From contig NC_003155.5 of assembly GCF_000009765.2 (NCBI RefSeq), forward strand, positions 3,658,001-3,722,000: a DNA stretch of 64,000 bases, read 5' to 3'. The DNA is from Streptomyces avermitilis MA-4680 = NBRC 14893 (GTDB taxonomy: Bacteria; Actinomycetota; Actinomycetes; Streptomycetales; Streptomycetaceae). Both the position numbers and the translations under genes were made by a program. The notes under the pieces are model-generated. The model was not told the origin of the DNA, ran no database searches, and worked only from the letters and a program-made list of their open reading frames with translations. This document shows positions 58,613 through 64,000 of this stretch, one piece after another; within the stretch, counting starts at the first letter, position 1; every line of letters starts with the position of its first letter.

Positions 58613-61027
58613 TCACGCCGCGACCGGAACCTCCGGTGCCGCGCCGTTCGTCGCCGGGGACAGCGCCAGCTCCAGGACCTGGCGGACGTCCGTCACCGCG
58701 TGGACGTCCAGCTTCTCCAGCACCTCGGCCGGGACGTCGTCCAGGTCGGGCTCGTTGCGCTTGGGGATGACCACGGTCGTGATGCCGGCCCGGTGGGCGG
58801 CCAGCAGCTTCTGCTTGACGCCGCCGATGGGCAGCACCCGCCCGGTCAGCGAGACCTCACCGGTCATCGCCACGTCCGTCCGCACGGGCCGTCCGCTCAG
58901 CAGCGACGCCAGCGCCGTCGTCATCGTGACGCCCGCGCTCGGCCCGTCCTTCGGGACCGCGCCCGCCGGGAAGTGGATGTGCACACCCCGGTCCTTGAGG
59001 TCGCCGACGGGCAGTTCGAGCTCCGCGCCGCGGCTGCGCAGGAAGGAGAGCGCGATCTGCGCGGACTCCTTCATCACGTCACCCAGCTGACCGGTCAGGG
59101 TCAGACCGGCCGCGCCCGTCTCCGGGTCGGCCAGCGACGCCTCCACATAGAGGACGTCGCCGCCCGCGCCGGTGACCGCGAGCCCGGTGGCGACACCGGG
59201 AACGGCCGTACGGCGCTCGGCGGGGTCCTGGGCGGACTCGGGCACGTGGTGCGGCCGCCCGATCAGCCCGCGCAGATCCGCGTCCGCGACCGTGAACGGC
59301 AGCTTCCGCTCGCCCAGTTCGTGCTGGGCCGCGACCTTGCGCAGCAGGCGGGCGACGGCACGCTCCAGGTTGCGTACACCTGCTTCTCGGGTGTACTCAC
59401 CGGCGAGCTTGCGCAGCGCGCTCTCGTCGAGCGTGACCTCGTCCTTCTCCAGTCCCGCCCGCTCCAGCTGGCGCGGCAGCAGGTGGTCCCGGGCGATGAC
59501 GACCTTCTCGTCCTCGGTGTAGCCGTCGAGGCGGACCAGCTCCATACGGTCGAGCAGGGCCTCCGGGATGGCTTCGAGCACATTGGCCGTGGCCAGGAAG
59601 ACGACGTCGGACAGGTCGAGTTCGACTTCCAGGTAGTGGTCGCGGAAGGTGTGGTTCTGGGCGGGGTCGAGGACTTCGAGGAGCGCCGCGGCCGGGTCGC
59701 CGCGGAAGTCGGAGCCGACCTTGTCGATCTCGTCCAGCAGGACCACCGGGTTCATCGACCCGGCCTCCTTGATGGCGCGCACGACCCAACCCGGCAGCGC
59801 GCCGACGTACGTACGCCGGTGTCCACGGATCTCGGCCTCGTCGCGAACGCCGCCGAGGGCGACGCGCACGAACTTGCGCCCCATCGCGTGGGCGACGGAC
59901 TCGCCGAGCGAGGTCTTGCCGACGCCGGGCGGTCCGACGAGCGCGAGCACGGCACCGCCGCGCCGCCCGCCGACCACGCCGAGTCCCCGGTCCTGGCGCC
60001 GCTTGCGCACCGCCAGGTACTCGGTGATGCGCTCCTTCACGTCTTCGAGACCGGCGTGTTCGGCGTCCAGGATCGCCTTGGCGCCCTGGATGTCGTACGC
60101 GTCCTCGGTCCGCTCGTTCCACGGCAGTTCGAGCACGGTGTCGAGCCAGGTCCGGATCCACGAACCCTCGGGCGACTGGTCGCTCGCCCGCTCCAGCTTC
60201 TCGACCTCCTTGAGCGCGGCCTCGCGGACCTTCTCGGGGAGATCGGCGGCCTCGACCCGGGCGCGGTAGTCGTCGGACTCCTCGCCGTCCTGCTCGCCGT
60301 TCAGCTCGCGCAGTTCCTTGCGCACGGCTTCGAGCTGCCGGCGCAGCAGGAACTCGCGCTGCTGCTTGTCGACGCCTTCCTGTACGTCCTTGGCGATGGA
60401 CTCGGCGACATCCTGCTCGGCGAGGTGCTCGCGCAGCTGCTCGGTGGCCAGCTTCAGACGGGCGACCGGGTCGGCGGTCTCCAGGAGCTCCACCTTCTGG
60501 TCGGTGGAGAGGAAGGGCGAGTATCCGGAATTGTCGGCAAGGGCGGAAACGTCGTCAATGGCCTGCACCCGGTCCACGACCTGCCAGGCGCCGCGCTTGC
60601 GCAGCCAGCTGGTGGCGAGGGCCTTGTACTCCTTCACCAGTTCGGTGACGTGTCCGGGCAGAGGGTCGGGCACGGTCTCGTCGACCTGTGTGCCCTCGAC
60701 CCACAGGGCGGCGCCGGGGCCGGTCGTCCCCGCGCCGATCTTCACCCGTCCACGCCCGCGGATGAGCGCGCCCGGGTCGCCGTCGGCCAGCCGGCCGACC
60801 TGCTCGACGGTGCCGAGCACACCGGTGCCCGGGTACGCCCCGTCGACGCGGGGCACCAGCAGCACCTTCGGCTTGCCGGGCTCGGACCGCGCGGCGGCCT
60901 GGGCGGCCTCCACGGCGGCGCGCACGTCGGCGTCGTTCAGGTCCAGCGGGACCACCATTCCGGGCAGCACGACCTCATCGTCGAGCGGCAGCACAGGCAA
61001 GGTGAGCGGTGTGGACGTCGAAGCCAT
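58613..61027 (-). CDS. lon: ATP-dependent protease Lon
   Basis: An 804-residue Lon: N-terminal substrate domain (LPVLPLDDEVVLPGMVVPL), AAA+ Walker A GPPGVGKTS, sensor and VLLDEIDKVGSDF (Walker B), then the peptidase domain with the Ser-Lys dyad (PKDGPSAGVT and VLPIGGVKQKL). ATG 61027 follows GGGGAGATC. It degrades damaged or regulatory proteins in the cytoplasm. It is single-gene and monocistronic. Confidence 0.96.
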   Translation of the reverse strand: MASTSTPLTLPVLPLDDEVVLPGMVVPLDLNDADVRAAVEAAQAAARSEPGKPKVLLVPRVDGAYPGTGVLGTVEQVGRLADGDPGALIRGRGRVKIGAGTTGPGAALWVEGTQVDETVPDPLPGHVTELVKEYKALATSWLRKRGAWQVVDRVQAIDDVSALADNSGYSPFLSTDQKVELLETADPVARLKLATEQLREHLAEQDVAESIAKDVQEGVDKQQREFLLRRQLEAVRKELRELNGEQDGEESDDYRARVEAADLPEKVREAALKEVEKLERASDQSPEGSWIRTWLDTVLELPWNERTEDAYDIQGAKAILDAEHAGLEDVKERITEYLAVRKRRQDRGLGVVGGRRGGAVLALVGPPGVGKTSLGESVAHAMGRKFVRVALGGVRDEAEIRGHRRTYVGALPGWVVRAIKEAGSMNPVVLLDEIDKVGSDFRGDPAAALLEVLDPAQNHTFRDHYLEVELDLSDVVFLATANVLEAIPEALLDRMELVRLDGYTEDEKVVIARDHLLPRQLERAGLEKDEVTLDESALRKLAGEYTREAGVRNLERAVARLLRKVAAQHELGERKLPFTVADADLRGLIGRPHHVPESAQDPAERRTAVPGVATGLAVTGAGGDVLYVEASLADPETGAAGLTLTGQLGDVMKESAQIALSFLRSRGAELELPVGDLKDRGVHIHFPAGAVPKDGPSAGVTMTTALASLLSGRPVRTDVAMTGEVSLTGRVLPIGGVKQKLLAAHRAGITTVVIPKRNEPDLDDVPAEVLEKLDVHAVTDVRQVLELALSPATNGAAPEVPVAA

Positions 61028-61285
61028 GATCTCCCCTTCGGCAGTCAAGTTGAGCTATACCGACTCAATGCAGGTGAGCCTTGGATTGTTCCCCGGGGAG
61101 TGTTCGCTCTCAGCGATCATCGGAAATCACCGGATGCGCGCCGACCGCAGGGGTGCGGAGGCGCGGAAGTTCTGCCAGGCGAACCAGGTGCTTCGCCACG
61201 GAATTCCGAGGACCGGCGCGCACGACCTCGCTATAGTCACTCCGTAATACCTAAACAGCTTAAGTGGCCATTACCAGGGGTGACG

Positions 61286-61969
61286 GTGAACGAGCTTGTA
61301 CGGACCTGGGTGGACGGCTGGGTCGTCTCGCGCGGGGCGGCGCCGCCCGTCGTCGAGCCCTGGGGGTACACCGTCGACGTGGGGCAGCCGGAGCACATCA
61401 CGCGGCACGTCCTCGCGGCGACGAACGACGGGGTCGAGCGGGCGGCGGTCCGGAAGGTGGCGGGGGCGGTGACCGGGGCCGGGGTGTGGCTCAAGGTTTT
61501 CGCGGACCCGGCGGTCGTCGGGCCGTGGCTGGGCGAGGGATGGTGGGTGGACCCCGAGCCCGCACACCTCATGTCGGTTTCTCTGAAGCCGGTCTCCCTG
61601 AGGGGTGCCGAAGCCTGCGCCGGGGCGGCCGCGGCGGACCGGGCCGTGCCCGAGGGCTACCGGCTGCGCGCCTGGTCTCGCGGAGGCGTCACCCGCGTGA
61701 TCGTCGCCGCGCCGGACGGCTCCTGGGCCGCGCGCGGCCAGACCGCCCCGACCGGCGCGACGGCGGTCGTCGACCAGATCGAGACCTCCCCCGCCCACCG
61801 CCGCCGAGGACTGGGCACCCTTGTGCTGCGCGCGCTGGCGCGGGCCGCCGTCGATCAGGGCGCGGAGACCGGCGTCCTCGCGGGAACACCGGAGGGACGG
61901 GCGCTGTACGAGACGCTGGGGTGGACGGTGGCGGCACCGCTGACGAGTGCGAAGTTCACCGGGGCATGA
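61286..61969 (+). CDS. GNAT acetyltransferase
   Basis: A 227-residue protein: an N-terminal ~125 residues of unclear family (NELVRTWVDGWVVSRGAA), then a GNAT domain with the acetyl-CoA motif DQIETSPAHRRRGLGTLVLRALA. GTG 61286 has AGGGG upstream; a GTG two codons earlier is equally possible. Its substrate is unknown. Confidence 0.82.
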   Translation: MNELVRTWVDGWVVSRGAAPPVVEPWGYTVDVGQPEHITRHVLAATNDGVERAAVRKVAGAVTGAGVWLKVFADPAVVGPWLGEGWWVDPEPAHLMSVSLKPVSLRGAEACAGAAAADRAVPEGYRLRAWSRGGVTRVIVAAPDGSWAARGQTAPTGATAVVDQIETSPAHRRRGLGTLVLRALARAAVDQGAETGVLAGTPEGRALYETLGWTVAAPLTSAKFTGA

Positions 61970-62060
61970 CGATCACGCCGCCGCAGACCGGCGACCGGCC
62001 ACCGGCGACCGGCGCGAGGTTCACGAGAGTCGGGGCGGAAGGACAGAGACAAGGACGGGG

Positions 62061-62978
62061 CTAGCAGTCGGACGCGTTCGCCGCAGCGGCGGGACGGCTG
62101 GACGTACGCGCACGCTGCCACCGCCGCACCACCGGCCACATCCCGACCCCGATCGACAGCGCCATCAGGTGCCCCCAGTCCGTCATCGGATCCGCGAACT
62201 CGACCAGGTCGGCGACCAGTGACCCGCCGAAGACGACGAGGATCGTGCAGCGCGGCCAAGGTGTCAGCAGGCCCGCCAGCGCGCCGACGCACGCCGCGAC
62301 GCCGAAGCTGATGCCGTAGTCGAGGCGGTGCAGGGAGCTGCCGGGCAGATGGCCGGCGAGGACCGCGAAGCCGACCGGGACCTCGGTGGCCAGGGTCGCG
62401 AGCACATGGCCGAGCAGGAACACGCCCGCCGTGCGCCGGCCCCCTGTCCGCCGCTCCAGAGCCGTGAGGACGAGCAGGAAGCCGAGCGCGTACGGCGACG
62501 TCACCCCGCCCGCGACCCACAGCGCGCTCGCCACCAGCACCAGCAGCGGATCCCGCATCAGATGCGCGACATCCGTACTGGATGCCTGGTGCAGGACATG
62601 CACGAACGACGGATCGGCGTACTCCGCGACCAGGGACGTGGCGACGAGGACGAGCGCGTACGCGAGAGTGAAGGGCGTACCGAGCGGGCTCGGCAGCAGC
62701 AGCCACAGGCGTGGAAGCCGGCGCGGCACCGACCGCGCGACGGACGGCGGCACCGGGGCCGGTCCGGCGGACGACGACGGCGCGGAGGCCGGGGACGGGA
62801 CCGCTCCGGCGGACGGCGGCACCGCGAGGGGCGTCGTGCGCTGCCGCGGCAGGCCGTCCAGCGGGGGCGCGCCCGACTCCGGGGCCATGAGCGCGGCGTC
62901 AGCCGTCGCGACAGCGCGGTCCACAGTGCGGTCCACGTGCGGCGCTCCTTCCGTCGCGCCCCACACTTCGTGTCGCAT
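62061..62978 (-). CDS. Rhomboid-like membrane protein
   Basis: A 305-residue membrane protein with a disordered N-terminal ~95 residues (Ala/Pro/Ser) and six hydrophobic segments after ~100, such as TLAYALVLVATSLVA, LVLVASALWVAGG, LGFLLVLTAL. It resembles Streptomyces rhomboid-like proteins; the GxSx / H active-site pair of rhomboid proteases is not clear (GVAAC near the second half). ATG 62978 was chosen; the longer frame would need a TTG. Confidence 0.7.
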   Translation of the reverse strand: MRHEVWGATEGAPHVDRTVDRAVATADAALMAPESGAPPLDGLPRQRTTPLAVPPSAGAVPSPASAPSSSAGPAPVPPSVARSVPRRLPRLWLLLPSPLGTPFTLAYALVLVATSLVAEYADPSFVHVLHQASSTDVAHLMRDPLLVLVASALWVAGGVTSPYALGFLLVLTALERRTGGRRTAGVFLLGHVLATLATEVPVGFAVLAGHLPGSSLHRLDYGISFGVAACVGALAGLLTPWPRCTILVVFGGSLVADLVEFADPMTDWGHLMALSIGVGMWPVVRRWQRARTSSRPAAAANASDC

Positions 62979-63097
62979 GGCATCGCTGTCTATGACCGAC
63001 ACCACCCGCAACGCGATTCACAGCAGGGAGTTCCGGGTCGACGCACGGGAGTTGAAATTCCCGGGACCGTCCTGGTGAAAGTTGCCAGGATGGGCCC

Positions 63098-63775
63098 ATG
63101 ACCACCTCGTACGACTCTCCCGTAGTCATCGACCGTCGCGAGGGCCCTCACGGCGAGGTCGTGCTGCGCCGCCACGGAACGCTGCTTCAGATCATCGCCA
63201 ACGGGTGCTTCCTGATGGACACCTCGGACGGACGCTCGGAGCGGCTGCTGGTGGACGCGGCCCGCGACGCACTGGACGAGCGGCCCGAGCCGAGCGTCCT
63301 GATCGGCGGCCTCGGCGTCGGTTTCTCGCTCGCCCACGCCGCCGCGGACGCCCGCTGGGGCCGGATCACCGTCGTGGAACGCGAGCGGGCCGTCATCGAC
63401 TGGCACCGCGACGGACCGTTGTCCACGCTCTCCGCGCCGGCGCTCGCCGACCCGCGCACCGAGATCGTGGAAGCTGATCTCGTCGCCTACGTCAATGAGA
63501 CATCCGCCACGTACGACGCCCTGTGCCTGGACATCGACAACGGACCCGGCTGGACGGTCACCGAGGGCAACGACAGCCTGTATTCGAAGGCCGGACTGGC
63601 AGCCTGCGCACGGGTGTTGAAGCCCGGTGGGGTGCTAGCGGTGTGGTCGGCACAACCCTCTCCGGATTTTGAAGGAACCCTACGGAATGCCGGGTTCCTA
63701 GGGGTGCGTACCGAAGAGGTCCCCGTTGCCCGGGGCGTTCCGGACGTCGTACATCTCGCTGTCAGACCTGGATAG
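63098..63775 (+). CDS. Spermidine-synthase-like methyltransferase-fold protein
   Basis: A 225-residue protein: an N-terminal LQIIANGCFLMD beta-rich part, SAM/dcSAM-binding motif VLIGGLGVGFSLAHAA, VVERERAVIDWH, and YDALCLDIDNGPGW. It fits the spermidine synthase-like fold, but the Asp pair for polyamine catalysis is not certain. ATG 63098. It ends 115 bp before the response regulator. Confidence 0.8.
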   Translation: MTTSYDSPVVIDRREGPHGEVVLRRHGTLLQIIANGCFLMDTSDGRSERLLVDAARDALDERPEPSVLIGGLGVGFSLAHAAADARWGRITVVERERAVIDWHRDGPLSTLSAPALADPRTEIVEADLVAYVNETSATYDALCLDIDNGPGWTVTEGNDSLYSKAGLAACARVLKPGGVLAVWSAQPSPDFEGTLRNAGFLGVRTEEVPVARGVPDVVHLAVRPG

Positions 63776-63888
63776 CCGAGCGAAGGTGACTGCCCGTACT
63801 CTGCTCACCTGACGCAGATCATTCAAGCGTCAAGCGCAGTCATGGGATCACCCCACGGATTCCGGAAAGCACACCTCAGGGGCGGGCG

Positions 63889-64000
63889 ATGGAGCAGACA
63901 CACACCTCCCACAACGGCGCGGCGGCGACGCCCGGCGCTCAACGCCGGGTTCTGGTGGTCGAGGACGACCCGACGATCGTCGACGCCATCGCGGCCCGTC
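63889..64000 (+). CDS. Response regulator (5' part only)
   Basis: A frame from ATG 63889 (GGGGCGGG upstream) encodes a short Ala/Gly-rich lead and RVLVVEDDPTIVDAIAAR, the start of a receiver domain with the Asp pair EDD. It runs off the right edge of the window, so the output domain is unseen. Confidence 0.85.
   Translation, partial: MEQTHTSHNGAAATPGAQRRVLVVEDDPTIVDAIAAR

Noticed and set aside
58700..61969. A 1089-codon frame antisense to lon
   Set aside because: It mirrors lon's codon bias on the opposite strand, has no family features, and only its 3' part (GNAT gene from 61286) is real.

Overview
The window is high-GC actinobacterial DNA, almost certainly a Streptomyces chromosome. The evidence is strong GC3 bias, GTG starts, a conservon (cvnA-D) operon, a snapalysin-type protease, a two-gene NHEJ module (ku plus a stand-alone LigD polymerase domain), a SEDS/PBP pair and pSAM2-type integrative-element relics.

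Layout. (1) 1-1600: core-type DNA with a secreted FG-GAP/VCBS repeat protein (runs off the left edge) and a truncated P-loop NTPase gene. (2) 1758-23435: a 21.6 kb genomic island bounded by two identical 107-bp direct repeats, each carrying the 3' half of a tRNA gene (attL/attR-like). The island is a DNA phosphorothioation (Dnd) locus. Its right half has dndBCDE (minus strand), a divergent dndA, and, converging on dndA, a Dnd-associated putative methyltransferase and a small protein. Its left half is a minus-strand module that fits a PT-dependent restriction arm but has no recognisable DndFGH: a protein combining alpha-CTD-like, sigma-4-like and Lsr2-like segments, a PLD-plus-DEAH helicase, a 54-aa protein, a second SMC-like ATPase with a Cys hook, a small Dnd-associated protein, then a second DGQHR protein and an HNH nuclease. 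Most junctions overlap by 1-4 nt. (3) 23.5-27.9 kb: a second HNH gene with a zinc ribbon, a 27-bp perfect hairpin, an integrase 3' fragment, and a decayed AICE cassette (truncated rep, frameshifted xis, frameshifted and deleted int). (4) 28-31.8 kb: snapalysin, several small genes and long gene-poor stretches. (5) 31.9-64 kb: ordinary chromosome: membrane protein, ketosynthase with an extra N-terminal domain, ku/ligD-pol, NERD protein, dual-specificity phosphatase, lipoprotein plus sensor kinase, SEDS/PBP, two diiron proteins, TetR, NlpC/P60 hydrolase, conservon with a flavin monooxygenase, PP2C-like protein, MarR, GH25 lysozyme, Lon, acetyltransferase, rhomboid-like protein, a methyltransferase, and the start of a response regulator.

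How the genes work together. DndA supplies sulfur and DndC/D/E insert it into the DNA backbone. DndB probably controls expression, which fits the cluster of ACGTAC-type repeats in the dndA-dndB promoter region. The left-half operon most likely reads the modification and attacks unmodified DNA. Its composition is the best candidate here for an under-described system. No integrase lies between the island repeats, so the island must be fixed or moved in trans.
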